From the NCBI GenBank assembly GCA_902784965.1, contig CACZWU010000001.1, forward strand, positions 59,444 through 123,443: a stretch of 64,000 nt of DNA, given 5' to 3'. The position numbers and the translations under genes are program-made. A model generated the notes under the pieces. The model was given only the letters and a program-made list of their open reading frames with translations. It was not told the origin of the DNA and did no database searches. Positions 14,820 through 25,337 of the stretch are shown in pieces (the stretch's first letter is position 1; each line of letters begins with the position of its first letter). This DNA is from an uncultured Bacteroidia bacterium. Its GTDB lineage: Bacteria > Bacteroidota > Bacteroidia > Bacteroidales > UBA932.

Positions 14820-16868
14820 ATGATCGACCGGGCCACAGTCGAAAAGATTCTGGACGCCGTCAGGATCGAAGAAGTCATCGGCGATTTCGTGTCGCTGCGC
14901 AAGCGCGGCGCGAACTATCTCGGACTGTGCCCGTTCCACCAGGACAAGAACCCCTCGATGAGCGTCTCGTCGACCAAGGGTATCTTCAAGTGCTTCGCCT
15001 GCGGCAAGGCCGGCAACGCCGTGACCTTCCTCATGGAGCACGAACACCTGACTTACTGGGAGGCGCTTCGCTACCTGGCGAAAAAATACCATATCGAAAT
15101 CGTCGAAAAAGAGGAGACCGCCGAGGAGATCGCCAACCGGATGCGTTACGAGAGCATGCTGGTGGTCAGCGAATATGCGCAGAAATTCTACGCCGACATT
15201 CTCTGGAACACCGAGGTGGGGAAGGCCATCGGCCTGAGCTATTTCCGGGAACGAAAATTCACCGACGAAACCATCCGCAAGTTCGGCCTGGGCTACGCCG
15301 CTTCGCGGCCGCTGACCCTCTCGGCTGCCGCCCTGAAAGCCGGCTACAAGAAAGAATACCTGGTCGGGGCCGGCCTTTGCCTGGAGCGCGAGGGAACGGG
15401 TGAACTCTATGACCGCTTCTTCGACCGGGTGATGTTCCCCATCCATTCCATCAGCGGCCGTGTGATCGCCTTTGGCGGCCGGACGCTGAAGACCGACAAG
15501 AGCGTCGCCAAATATGTAAACAGCCCCCAGAGCGAAATCTACGACAAGAGCCGCTCGCTCTATGGCATCTTCCAGGCCAAGAACAGTATCGCCAAGGCCG
15601 ACAAGTGCATTATGGTGGAGGGTTATGCCGACGTGATCTCGATGCACCAGGCGGGCGTTACCAATGTGGTGGCTTCGTCGGGCACCTCGCTTACCGTGGA
15701 GCAGATCCGTCTGGTCAAGCGCTTCACCGACAAGATGACCATCATCTACGACGGTGACGAAGCCGGCATCAAGGCTTCCCTCCGGGGTATCGACTTGGTG
15801 CTGGAAGAGGGCTTGAGCGTGAAGGTGGTGCTGCTGCCGCCCGAAGACGATCCCGATTCTTTCGCCAAGAGTCATTCCCTGGTCGAAATCCAGGAATATA
15901 TCGAAGAGAACGAGAAAGATTTCATTACCTATAAGAGCGACCTGCTCTGGAAAGACTCCGAACGCGATCCGATCCGCCGCTCGCAGGTGATTCGCGACAT
16001 CGTACAAAGCGTATCGGTGGTACCCGATCCCATCCTGCGCAACGTGTATGTGGAGATGGTAGCCGAGAAATTCGAGATGAAGCCCGATGCCATCCTGGCT
16101 ACGATCGGGGAACTCCGCCGCAGGAAACGTGCGCTGGAACGTTCGCGCCGCCGCTTCGACCAGGCCTCGGAAACCGTCATCCCGGGCTCGACCCGGAATC
16201 TCCCGGAGCCCGAAGAGCTCATTCCGGAAGACCTGCCGGATACGGATGTTTCTACGCCGCCCGTGCAGCCGGACCGCTATGCGGTGAAAGACGCCTATCT
16301 GGCAGTACCCGAGCGCGAACTCGTATACTATCTGATAAAATTCGGCGAATACCCCCTGCATTTCGAAGAAGACATGTACTATGGGGCTGAGCAGAGGCCT
16401 GAAATCACGGTGTCGCAATACATCCACGATGCCCTCTCCGATGACGACCTGGTGTTCGTCAACGACCTGTACCGCACCATCTTTGACAAATACTACGCCT
16501 ATCTGGTCACCCTCCCGCGCGAGGACTGCGAAGCGATGCAGCAACGCGTCATCCGTTACTTCACGGCGGGTGAGGATCCGGCCATTTCACGGGCGGTGCT
16601 CGACCTGATCCTCGAAGAGCATCCCCTGACCGTGCGAACCTACGAAGAATCCATTACGCCGGAGGAGCAGGCTCTGGCACGCACCGTGCCCAAGACCGTT
16701 CTGCTCTACAAACTCCGCATCACCGAGCAGCAATGCACCGCTACGACCAAGCAGATCACCCTGGCCCAGCGCGGGGGCGAGAACGACACCCTCCGTGAGC
16801 TGGTGGCCCGCCTGCAGTTGCTCAATACCGTCAAAACCCGATTATCAAGAGAACTCAACAGATTATGA
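14820..16868 (+). CDS. dnaG: DNA primase
   Basis: A 682-residue primase that makes RNA primers for replication. The N-terminal CHC2 zinc finger is intact ([10 protein letters not shown] at about residue 39, then [11 protein letters not shown]). The RNA-polymerase and TOPRIM core includes [15 protein letters not shown] and [13 protein letters not shown] helical C-terminal domain for helicase binding follows. About 10 residues ([10 protein letters not shown], near residue 452) in the linker before the C-terminal domain are encoded by a REP-like palindrome. metG overlaps its stop by 4 bases. Confidence 0.96.
   Translation: MIDRATVEKILDAVRIEEVIGDFVSLRKRGANYLGLCPFHQDKNPSMSVSSTKGIFKCFACGKAGNAVTFLMEHEHLTYWEALRYLAKKYHIEIVEKEETAEEIANRMRYESMLVVSEYAQKFYADILWNTEVGKAIGLSYFRERKFTDETIRKFGLGYAASRPLTLSAAALKAGYKKEYLVGAGLCLEREGTGELYDRFFDRVMFPIHSISGRVIAFGGRTLKTDKSVAKYVNSPQSEIYDKSRSLYGIFQAKNSIAKADKCIMVEGYADVISMHQAGVTNVVASSGTSLTVEQIRLVKRFTDKMTIIYDGDEAGIKASLRGIDLVLEEGLSVKVVLLPPEDDPDSFAKSHSLVEIQEYIEENEKDFITYKSDLLWKDSERDPIRRSQVIRDIVQSVSVVPDPILRNVYVEMVAEKFEMKPDAILATIGELRRRKRALERSRRRFDQASETVIPGSTRNLPEPEELIPEDLPDTDVSTPPVQPDRYAVKDAYLAVPERELVYYLIKFGEYPLHFEEDMYYGAEQRPEITVSQYIHDALSDDDLVFVNDLYRTIFDKYYAYLVTLPREDCEAMQQRVIRYFTAGEDPAISRAVLDLILEEHPLTVRTYEESITPEEQALARTVPKTVLLYKLRITEQQCTATTKQITLAQRGGENDTLRELVARLQLLNTVKTRLSRELNRL
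16174..16203. repeat. REP-like palindrome inside dnaG
   Basis: CCGTCATCCCGGGCTCGACC followed by CGGAATCTCC matches both units in the U32 gene (3191-3249) at most positions. It is in frame and sits in a predicted flexible linker. Confidence 0.75.
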
Positions 16869-18922
16869 AAAAAAGGAATCTCATTACCTGCGCGTTGCCC
16901 TATGCCAACGGTCCCGTCCACATCGGCCACCTGGCCGGCGTCTATGTCCCTGCCGACATCTATGTCCGCTACCTGCGGATGCGCGGACGCGAGACCCTCT
17001 TCGTGTGCGGCTCCGACGAGCACGGCGTGCCCATTACGATCGCGGCCCGCAAGGAAGGATGCAGCCCCCAGGATATCGTGGACAAATATCACAACATCAT
17101 CAAGAAGTCGTTCGCCGATTTCGGCATCACCTTCGACATCTACTCCCGGACGACCTCGCCTACGCACCACAGATACGCCGCGGAATTCTTCCGCAAGCTC
17201 TACGACGAAGGCAAGTTCATCGAGAAGGAGAGCGAGCAGTTCTACGATCCCGAAGCCAAGGTGTTCCTGGCCGACCGCTACATCGTGGGCACCTGCCCCA
17301 AATGCGGCAATGAAGGCGCTTATGGCGACCAGTGCGAGAAATGCGGCTCCACCCTCAGCCCGGAGGAGCTCATCAACCCGCATTCCAAGGTGAGCGGGGC
17401 CGAGCCCGTCAAGAAGATGACCAAGCACTGGTACCTGCCGCTCGACCAGTATGAATCCTGGCTTCGCGAATGGATCCTGGAAGGGCATAAGGAATGGAAG
17501 ACCAACGTGTACGGCCAGTGCAAGAGCTGGCTCGACGGCGGCCTGCAGCCGCGTGCCGTGTCGCGCGATCTCGACTGGGGCGTGCCTGTGCCGGTGGAAG
17601 GTGCCGAGGGCAAGGTGCTCTACGTGTGGTTTGACGCGCCGATCGGCTATATTTCCAATACCATCGAGCTGCTGCCTGACAGCTGGGAGAAATGGTGGAA
17701 GAGCGAGGATACGCGGATGATCCATTTCATCGGCAAAGACAACATCGTGTTCCACTGCATCGTGTTCCCGTCGATGCTCAAGGCCTACGGCGATGGCTTC
17801 ATCCTGCCCGAGAACGTGCCGGCCAACGAGTTCCTGAACCTCGAAGGCGACAAGATCTCGACCTCGAAAAACTGGGCCGTGTGGCTCCACGAATACCTCC
17901 AGGACTTCCCCGGCAAGCAGGATACGCTCCGTTACGTGCTGACCGCCAACGCTCCGGAGACCAAAGACAACGACTTTACCTGGAAAGACTTCCAGACCCG
18001 CCACAACAGCGAGCTGGTGGCGATCTTCGGCAATTTCGTGAACCGCGCCGTGGTATTGACGCACAAGTATTTCGGCGGCCGCGTGCCGGAGCCGGGCAAG
18101 CTGGAGCCCATCGATCGCGAAGTGCTCGCGCAGATTCCGCAGCTCAAGCAGGAGATCGAGGACAACCTGGAGACCTTCAAGTTCCGCGAGGCGCTCAAGG
18201 CCGCGATGAACCTGGCCCGCCTGGGCAACAAATACATTTCCGACACCGAGCCGTGGGCCGTGGCCAAGACCGACCTGCAGCGGACGGCGGCCATCCTGAA
18301 CACCTCGCTGCAGATCACGGCGAGCCTGGCGGTGACTTTTGCTCCGTTCCTGCCCTTCTCGGTCGAGAAACTCAACCGCATCCTGAATGTGAAGCCTTTC
18401 GGCTGGGACGACCTGGGCAAGGCTGAACTCCTGCCGGTGGGGCATCAGCTGAATCCGGCCGAACTCCTGTTCTCGAAGATCGAGGACGCCGAGATCGACA
18501 GGCAGGTTGCCCGTCTGGAGCGGATCAAGGCCGAGCGGCTGGCGGCCGAAGCCGCTGCTGCCGAAGCCGCTGCGCCGAAATGCGAGCCAGCCAAGGAGCC
18601 CTGCACCTTTGACGAATTCGGCAAGATGGATATCCGCACGGCGACCGTCCTGGCAGCCGAGCGCGTACCCAAGACCGACAAGCTGCTGAAGCTCACTATC
18701 GACACTGGCCTCGACCAGCGCACGATCGTGAGTGGTATCGCCGAATACTATTCGCCCGAAGAGATGGTCGGCAAGCAGATCTGCATCCTGGCCAATCTTC
18801 AGCCCCGCGTCATCCGCGGCATCGAAAGCAATGGCATGATCCTCATGGCCAAGCAGATCGACGGCAAGATGCGTATCGTCACTCCCGAAGAACGCCTTGC
18901 CAACGGTGCGACGATCGGATAA
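16865..18922 (+). CDS. metG: Methionyl-tRNA synthetase
   Basis: A 685-residue class I synthetase that charges tRNA-Met. It has the HIGH-type motif ([16 protein letters not shown]), a four-cysteine zinc knuckle ([18 protein letters not shown]), the KMSKS-type motif ([12 protein letters not shown]), and an appended C-terminal tRNA-binding OB domain from about residue 580 ([17 protein letters not shown]) after an Ala-rich helix. The size matches the long dimeric form. The ATG lies inside the end of dnaG (ATGA overlap), indicating translational coupling. Confidence 0.97.
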   Translation: MKKRNLITCALPYANGPVHIGHLAGVYVPADIYVRYLRMRGRETLFVCGSDEHGVPITIAARKEGCSPQDIVDKYHNIIKKSFADFGITFDIYSRTTSPTHHRYAAEFFRKLYDEGKFIEKESEQFYDPEAKVFLADRYIVGTCPKCGNEGAYGDQCEKCGSTLSPEELINPHSKVSGAEPVKKMTKHWYLPLDQYESWLREWILEGHKEWKTNVYGQCKSWLDGGLQPRAVSRDLDWGVPVPVEGAEGKVLYVWFDAPIGYISNTIELLPDSWEKWWKSEDTRMIHFIGKDNIVFHCIVFPSMLKAYGDGFILPENVPANEFLNLEGDKISTSKNWAVWLHEYLQDFPGKQDTLRYVLTANAPETKDNDFTWKDFQTRHNSELVAIFGNFVNRAVVLTHKYFGGRVPEPGKLEPIDREVLAQIPQLKQEIEDNLETFKFREALKAAMNLARLGNKYISDTEPWAVAKTDLQRTAAILNTSLQITASLAVTFAPFLPFSVEKLNRILNVKPFGWDDLGKAELLPVGHQLNPAELLFSKIEDAEIDRQVARLERIKAERLAAEAAAAEAAAPKCEPAKEPCTFDEFGKMDIRTATVLAAERVPKTDKLLKLTIDTGLDQRTIVSGIAEYYSPEEMVGKQICILANLQPRVIRGIESNGMILMAKQIDGKMRIVTPEERLANGATIG

Positions 18923-18926
18923 TAGT

Positions 18927-19020
18927 GACGGGTCGCTGCCCCGGACCCCGCCGCTCCAGCCTTGCTATTACACATGGCAGAGCCTGCTCGGCTTCCGCTG
19001 GCGCCGGATGGCGCTCAAGG
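18927..19020 (-). repeat. Dispersed repeat R, copy 1
   Basis: The minus strand from about 19010 to 18927 aligns with the sequence at 27001-27075. The best shared blocks are AGCGGAAGCCGAGC / AGCGGAGACCGAGC and AGCGGCGGGGTCCGGGGCAG / AGCGGCGGGGTTCGGGGCAG. It fills the whole gap between the convergent ends of metG and the serine hydrolase. The G/C-rich end can fold back (GGGTCCGGGGCAGCGACCC). Confidence 0.65.
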
Positions 19021-19022
19021 GG

Positions 19023-20093
19023 TCAAAGCACTGGCAGCAGATAGTCCCAGATCAGATTCAGTTCCTGGCGCATGTTGGGGATGTGCGCCGTGGTGACGAT
19101 GACGGCATCCTGCTCTGGCAAGACCAGGATGTACTGGCCGTTGGCTCCATCGGCCCGGAAGGCATGGTGGCGGCAGCGCCACATCTGGTAGCCGTAGCCC
19201 TGCATCCAGTCGCTCTGCTCCGGATCGAAATAAGCGTAGAAAGGACTGTCCGGATCCTTCCGGATGTCCTCCACGATTTGCTCGTTCACACCAGCATTGA
19301 CCGAAGGAACCTGGGCGGCGGACATCTCCCGGACCCAGTCGGCCGGAATGACCTGCCTGCCGCGGAATTTACCGCCGTCAAGCAGACAGAGCCCCATCCG
19401 GGCCAGGTCTTCCGTGCGCAGATACAGCCCCCAGCCACCCGTGTTGATGCCCGCTGGACTCTCCTGCCAGAAGGGCTTCTCTATGCCCAGCGGCTGCCAC
19501 AGCCGAGGTTCCAGGTAATCGACGACCTTCTGCCCCGTCACTTTCTGCACAGCCGCCGACAGCACATAGGTCCCCAGACTGTTGTAACAGTAACAGGTCC
19601 CCGGCTCAAAATCAAGTCGCCATTCCATGAACCCCCTCACCCAGTCGCTATCACCGGAACGCACGGTATAGGTCGGATCCGTACCATGGCCGGAATTCAT
19701 CGTCAACAGGTGCCGGATGGTAATCCGCTCCAGCGTGTCAGACACGCGGTCAGGCAAGCTTTCCGGGAACAGGTCCACGATCCGGTCGTCGAGCGACAGC
19801 AGACCTTCCGTAATGGCGAAACCCACGGCGGTTGCCGTGAAGGTCTTGGAAACGGAGTTCATGATATGCGCCGTATCAGGGACGGCAAAGTGCTCTTTGA
19901 GGATCTTGCCGTGCTGCAGGACCATGATGCTGTGCAATTCTTCGGAACTGTCGGCTACGGCCTGGAGATAGGAAGCGAATGCGTCTTCCAGCGCGGGAGT
20001 GGCCGTTCCGCGCGGAAGCGGATCGTTCGGATGGGTGCAGGCTGCCGCCAGGACGAGGACGGCCAGCAAGGCGGAAAGAAGGAACGGTTTCAT
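19023..20093 (-). CDS. Serine hydrolase, beta-lactamase class C-like lipoprotein
   Basis: A 356-residue protein with a lipoprotein signal (LLAVLVLAAAC, Cys19). The class C/PBP SxxK motif is at residues 80-83 (NSVSKTF), and a later CYNSLGTYVLSAAVQKVTG segment supplies the second motif in the form common in Bacteroidota serine hydrolases. It probably acts as a peptidase or esterase in the periplasm; there is no direct sign of beta-lactam resistance. It starts 4 bases after the pyrG stop on the same strand, so it is likely in one transcript with pyrG. Confidence 0.85.
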   Translation of the reverse strand: MKPFLLSALLAVLVLAAACTHPNDPLPRGTATPALEDAFASYLQAVADSSEELHSIMVLQHGKILKEHFAVPDTAHIMNSVSKTFTATAVGFAITEGLLSLDDRIVDLFPESLPDRVSDTLERITIRHLLTMNSGHGTDPTYTVRSGDSDWVRGFMEWRLDFEPGTCYCYNSLGTYVLSAAVQKVTGQKVVDYLEPRLWQPLGIEKPFWQESPAGINTGGWGLYLRTEDLARMGLCLLDGGKFRGRQVIPADWVREMSAAQVPSVNAGVNEQIVEDIRKDPDSPFYAYFDPEQSDWMQGYGYQMWRCRHHAFRADGANGQYILVLPEQDAVIVTTAHIPNMRQELNLIWDYLLPVL

Positions 20094-20097
20094 GGAA

Positions 20098-21717
<1,620 letters not shown>

Positions 21718-21743
21718 CTGTCAAGACGTTTGATAACGGGTTT

Positions 21744-21751
21744 CAAATGTA
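21744..21751 (-). promoter_or_regulatory. -7 box of pyrG
   Basis: The minus strand reads TACATTTG, 26 bases upstream of the pyrG ATG. Confidence 0.5.
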
Positions 21752-21785
21752 TAAATAATTTGGGAATCCTCCGAAAAAATTCTTG

Positions 21786-21834
21786 TTTTGCCGCGACAGC
21801 CCAGCGTGTTCTCGCGGCAAAACTAGCAGGCGGC
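21786..21834 (-). repeat. Hairpin repeat F, copy 1 (upstream of fumarase)
   Basis: TTTTGCCGCGA and TCGCGGCAAAA are perfect 11-bp arms around 15 bases, followed by CTAGCAGGCGGC. Its reverse complement matches the sequence just after the fumarase gene (copy 2), so fumarase is bracketed by inverted copies. Confidence 0.75.
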
Positions 21835-21861
21835 AAACGAAGAAAGTCCGGTTGTTTTTTG

Positions 21862-21869
21862 TATATTTG
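21862..21869 (+). promoter_or_regulatory. -7 box of fumarase
   Basis: TATATTTG, 32 bases before the ATG at 21902 and just after the hairpin. Confidence 0.5.
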
Positions 21870-21901
21870 TATTTCCAAGTTCCAGAAATACCCAAACTAC
21901 C

Positions 21902-23518
21902 ATGGAATTCAAATACGCTCCTATGTTCCAGCTCGGTGAGGATACCACCGAGTATTACAAGATTCCCGGATCCGAGGCATGGGTCTCGGTCGGTGATTTT
22001 GAAGGCAAACCCATCCTGAAGGTCAAGCCCGAAGCCCTTACCGTGTTGGCGAATACCGCTTTCCGCGACGTTTCTTTCATGCTGCGCCCGGCACACAACG
22101 CCCAGGTGGCCAAGATCCTTTCCGATCCCGAGGCCTCCGAGAACGACAAATACGTCGCCCTGACGATGCTCCGCAACGCCGAGGTGGCCTGCAAGGGCAA
22201 GCTCCCGTTCTGCCAGGACACCGGTACCGCCATTCTCCACGGCGAGAAGGGCCAGCAGGTCTGGACCGGCTTCTGCGACGAGGAGGCCCTCTCGAAAGGC
22301 GTGTTCAAGACATACACCGAAGAGAACCTTCGCTACAGCCAGAACGCGCCGCTGACCATGTACGACGAGGTCAACACCAAGTGCAACCTGCCCGCCCAGA
22401 TCGACATCGAGGCCACCGAAGGCATGGAATACCGTTTCCTCTGCGTGACCAAGGGCGGCGGCAGCGCCAACAAAAGCTATCTCTACCAGGAGACCAAAGC
22501 CATTCTCAATCCCGGCACGCTGGTGCCGTTCCTCGTAAGCAAGATGAAGACCCTGGGTACCGCGGCCTGCCCGCCTTACCACATCGCCTTCGTCATCGGC
22601 GGCACCTCGGCCGAGCGCAACTTGCTCACCGTGAAGCTCGCCTCCTGCAAATACTACGACAACCTGCCGACCACCGGCGACGAGACGGGCCGCGCCTTCC
22701 GCGACGTCGAACTCGAGAAGAAAGTGTGGGAAGAGGCATGCAAGATCGGCCTCGGCGCCCAGTTCGGCGGCAAGTACATGGCACACGACGTGCGCATCAT
22801 CCGTCTGCCGCGCCACGGTGCCAGCTGCCCTGTGGGCCTGGGCGTGAGCTGCTCGGCCGACCGCAACATCAAGTGCAAAATCAACAAGGACGGCGTCTGG
22901 ATCGAGAAGCTCGACGACAACCCGGGCCGATGGATTCCGGAGGAACTCCGCCAGGCCGGCGAGGGCAACGCCGTAAAGATCGACCTCGACCAGCCGATGG
23001 CCGACGTCTGCAAGATCCTGACAAAATACCCGATCGGAACGCGCCTGAGCCTGAACGGTACCATCATCGTGGGCCGTGACATCGCCCATGCGAAGATCAA
23101 GGAACGCCTCGACAGAGGCGAGCCGATGCCGCAGTACCTCAAGGACCATCCGATCTACTATGCCGGTCCGGCCAAGACGCCCGCCGGCATGGCCTGCGGG
23201 TCCATGGGTCCGACCACGGCCGGCCGCATGGACCCGTACGTCGACCTGTTCCAGGACCACGGCGGAAGCATGGTGATGCTGGCCAAGGGCAACCGCAGCC
23301 AGGCCGTGACCGACGCCTGCAAGAAGCACGGCGGCTTCTATCTCGGCTCGATCGGCGGTCCCGCTGCCATCCTGGCCCAGAACAACATCAAGAGCATCGA
23401 GTGCGTGGAGTACCCGGAGCTCGGCATGGAAGCCATCTGGAAGATCCGCGTGGAAGATTTCCCCGCCTTCATCCTGGTCGACGACAAGGGCAACGACTTC
23501 TTCGCGAAGTTCAAATAG
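21902..23518 (+). CDS. Fumarate hydratase, class I (iron-sulfur)
   Basis: A 538-residue protein covering both the alpha and beta regions of class I fumarases, which interconvert fumarate and malate with an oxygen-sensitive [4Fe-4S] cluster. Cluster-binding cysteines are expected in [10 protein letters not shown] (residue about 104) and in the [17 protein letters not shown] region. The beta region has [20 protein letters not shown]. In this lineage it would serve the reductive succinate branch. The gene is bracketed by palindromic repeats on both sides. Confidence 0.95.
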   Translation: MEFKYAPMFQLGEDTTEYYKIPGSEAWVSVGDFEGKPILKVKPEALTVLANTAFRDVSFMLRPAHNAQVAKILSDPEASENDKYVALTMLRNAEVACKGKLPFCQDTGTAILHGEKGQQVWTGFCDEEALSKGVFKTYTEENLRYSQNAPLTMYDEVNTKCNLPAQIDIEATEGMEYRFLCVTKGGGSANKSYLYQETKAILNPGTLVPFLVSKMKTLGTAACPPYHIAFVIGGTSAERNLLTVKLASCKYYDNLPTTGDETGRAFRDVELEKKVWEEACKIGLGAQFGGKYMAHDVRIIRLPRHGASCPVGLGVSCSADRNIKCKINKDGVWIEKLDDNPGRWIPEELRQAGEGNAVKIDLDQPMADVCKILTKYPIGTRLSLNGTIIVGRDIAHAKIKERLDRGEPMPQYLKDHPIYYAGPAKTPAGMACGSMGPTTAGRMDPYVDLFQDHGGSMVMLAKGNRSQAVTDACKKHGGFYLGSIGGPAAILAQNNIKSIECVEYPELGMEAIWKIRVEDFPAFILVDDKGNDFFAKFK

Positions 23519-23523
23519 CAGGA

Positions 23524-23593
23524 GCCGCCTGCTAAAGATCTGAGCACTTTTGCCGCGAAAACACGCTGGGGTGTCCCAGGGTGTTTTCGCGGC
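23524..23593 (+). repeat. Hairpin repeat F, copy 2 (downstream of fumarase)
   Basis: GCCGCCTGCTA (23524-23534) and TTTTGCCGCGAAAACACGC (from 23548) match copy 1 in inverted orientation with 13 extra bases between the blocks. Bases 23552-23593 form a hairpin with 19-bp arms (one mismatch, GCCGCGAAAACACGCTGGG against its partner) and a 4-base loop. It may also end fumarase transcription, but there is no T run. Confidence 0.75.
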
Positions 23594-23647
23594 CGTGTTT
23601 TGGGCGAAACAGACTGATCTGCGGACGCGACGACACCGTGAGCTTAT

Positions 23648-23679
23648 TCAGCGTGCCGTCGCGGCAAAAACAGGAGCCG
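23648..23679 (-). repeat. Hairpin repeat F, copy 3 (partial)
   Basis: TCAGCGTGCCGTCGCGGCAA AAACAGGAGCCG resembles copy 1 (CCAGCGTGTTCTCGCGGCAA AACTAGCAGGCGGC) in the same orientation. It lies 37 bases upstream of the kinase-like gene. Confidence 0.55.
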
Positions 23680-23704
23680 AAGAGCGGAGAACGGATATTT
23701 TTGA

Positions 23705-23712
23705 TACCTTTG
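23705..23712 (+). promoter_or_regulatory. -7 box of the HprK-S26-PqqD-ABC operon
   Basis: TACCTTTG ends 4 bases before the ATG at 23717, so the mRNA would start at or next to the start codon. No clear -33 element is visible. Confidence 0.5.
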
Positions 23713-23716
23713 CAGG

Positions 23717-24607
23717 ATGATGAAAGAATATTGCTATACCGTAGCCGGACACTGTTTCAGCGTACATCCCGCAAACGGCATCGACCTGACGGGGCCGCTG
23801 GCGCATTATGCGCCCTTTGCGACCGATCCCGTCCAGGCGCCTGCCGAACCGGAACGGGCGTTTTGCCTGAACGTCGTCTCGCAAGATGCCTTGCCCGAAC
23901 CGGCGGGCATGGTTGAAGAGTTCAACCAGGACGACGACGGTTCGCAGATCCGGCTGTGCCGGACGCCCGACGGCTGTTCGTGGTTCGCTTTCAGCCTCTT
24001 CGGTGAATTGTCGGGCACGATGCTCGCCGAGACGGATTTCAGGTCGGCGACGCTGGCACTCCATACGCAGGACGACTTCGCCCTGAACAATGCACTGATG
24101 GTGATGTACGCCATGCGCACCGCCTCGCTGGGGACGGCGCTTTTCCACGCGGCCGTGATTGGCTGCCAGGGGCGGGGATACCTGTTCCTGGGCAAGAGCG
24201 GTACGGGCAAGAGCACGCATGCCCGCCTGTGGCTCAAGTATATCCCTGGGTCCGAGCTGGTCAACGACGACAACCCGGTGGTCCGCGTCTTCGCGGACGG
24301 AACGGCCCGCGTGTATGGCTCTCCCTGGAGCGGGAAAACCCCCTGCTACCGGAATATGGAGCTGCCGCTCGGCGGTTTTGTCCAGCTGGCGCAGGCCCCG
24401 TACAACGCCATCCGGCGTCTGAAAGGCATTTCGGCCTATGCTGCGCTGGTGCCGAGCATCTCGGGCAAGCGCTGGGACCGCCAGATGGCCGACGGCCTGC
24501 ACGCCACAGAAGATGCGCTGGCCACCCATGTCCCCGTATGGCATTTGGATTGCTTACCCGATGAAGCGGCGGCACGTCTGTGCGCCGGTCAGATCATGCG
24601 CGTATGA
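23717..24607 (+). CDS. HPr-kinase-like ATPase
   Basis: A 296-residue protein. The first about 140 residues are a variable beta-rich region. A P-loop follows at residues 159-167 (GKSGTGKST), then LVNDDNPVVRV and YGSPWSGKTPC, the pattern of the C-terminal kinase domain of HPr kinase/phosphorylase. Members of this wider family in lasso-peptide clusters phosphorylate a serine of the peptide; others have no known target. The start could also be the Met 3 bases later. It is first in a four-gene operon joined by ATGA overlaps. The context (peptidase, PqqD, exporter) suggests a peptide substrate; no HPr-binding region is recognised. Confidence 0.8.
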   Translation: MMKEYCYTVAGHCFSVHPANGIDLTGPLAHYAPFATDPVQAPAEPERAFCLNVVSQDALPEPAGMVEEFNQDDDGSQIRLCRTPDGCSWFAFSLFGELSGTMLAETDFRSATLALHTQDDFALNNALMVMYAMRTASLGTALFHAAVIGCQGRGYLFLGKSGTGKSTHARLWLKYIPGSELVNDDNPVVRVFADGTARVYGSPWSGKTPCYRNMELPLGGFVQLAQAPYNAIRRLKGISAYAALVPSISGKRWDRQMADGLHATEDALATHVPVWHLDCLPDEAAARLCAGQIMRV

Positions 24608-25068
24608 AAGCGACGGCCGTGACCGACGAACTGATTATCGGTGATGCCGTTTCCCTGGTCAATGAGGGAATGGCGGTGACGCTGCTGGTGAAAGGACGCA
24701 GCATGCTGCCCTTTATCCTGGGCGGTCATGACAGCGTGGTGCTGACCAAGCCGGTCAACATCTCAGTGGGCGACGTGGTGCTCGCACGGATCGACGGGCG
24801 GCGTTACGTGCTGCACCGGGTAGTGGAAGTTTCCCCCGACCGGATTGTGCTGATGGGCGACGGGAACATCCGCGGACAGGAGGTCTGCCGTCCCGAGGAC
24901 ATCCTGGCCCGGACCGACGAAGTGGTCGGCGAAGACGGCCGCCACCGCCGGCTCGACACGCCGAAGCAGCGCCGGAGAGCCCGCATCTGGCGCTCCCTGC
25001 TGCCGGTCAGGCGTTGGATCCTGGCGGTTTACAAACGGACTGTGATACGTAATATCGACATACAATGA
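24604..25068 (+). CDS. S24/S26 family peptidase, S26B (Ser/His) type
   Basis: A 154-residue protein. The catalytic Ser33 lies in VKGRSMLPFI, the signal-peptidase box B. Instead of the bacterial Lys, the second catalytic residue appears to be His71 in RYVLHRVVEV, as in SipW and ER-type signal peptidases. VLMGDGNI follows as the box E-like motif. The N-terminus lacks a clear membrane anchor, although residues 130-147 are moderately hydrophobic. It may cleave a leader peptide for the ABC exporter encoded two genes downstream. It overlaps both neighbours by 4 bases. Confidence 0.82.
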   Translation: MKATAVTDELIIGDAVSLVNEGMAVTLLVKGRSMLPFILGGHDSVVLTKPVNISVGDVVLARIDGRRYVLHRVVEVSPDRIVLMGDGNIRGQEVCRPEDILARTDEVVGEDGRHRRLDTPKQRRRARIWRSLLPVRRWILAVYKRTVIRNIDIQ

Positions 25069-25337
25069 AACGGAAAGAAGGTTTTGTACTGCGCACTGTG
25101 TGCGGTGAGAAGGTGATCGTGGGCGAAGGCCTCGGTGCCATCGATTTCGGCAAACTGGTGAGCCTCAACGACACGGCCGCCTGGATCTGGGAAAAGGCCG
25201 GCGAATTGGGAGATTTCAATGCCGATGCGCTGGCAAAGGCCATGACCGAAGTCTACGACGTGAATTATGAGATTGCGCAAGCCGATGTGGAAACGCTGCT
25301 CAAGCAGTGGAAAGAACTGGGCATCATAGAGGAATGA
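25065..25337 (+). CDS. PqqD-like protein (peptide-recognition chaperone)
   Basis: A 90-residue protein with the PqqD fold pattern: a beta-rich N-terminal half and a helix after LVSLNDTAAWIWEKAGELG (the conserved LN-x-(S/T)-A-x-x-(I/L)-W motif), then two more helices ending QWKELGIIEE. In ribosomally made peptide systems such RRE domains bind the leader peptide and deliver it to modifying enzymes. Here the partners would be the kinase-like protein, the S26B peptidase and the exporter of the same operon. A second PqqD protein is at 62815. Confidence 0.88.
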   Translation: MKRKEGFVLRTVCGEKVIVGEGLGAIDFGKLVSLNDTAAWIWEKAGELGDFNADALAKAMTEVYDVNYEIAQADVETLLKQWKELGIIEE

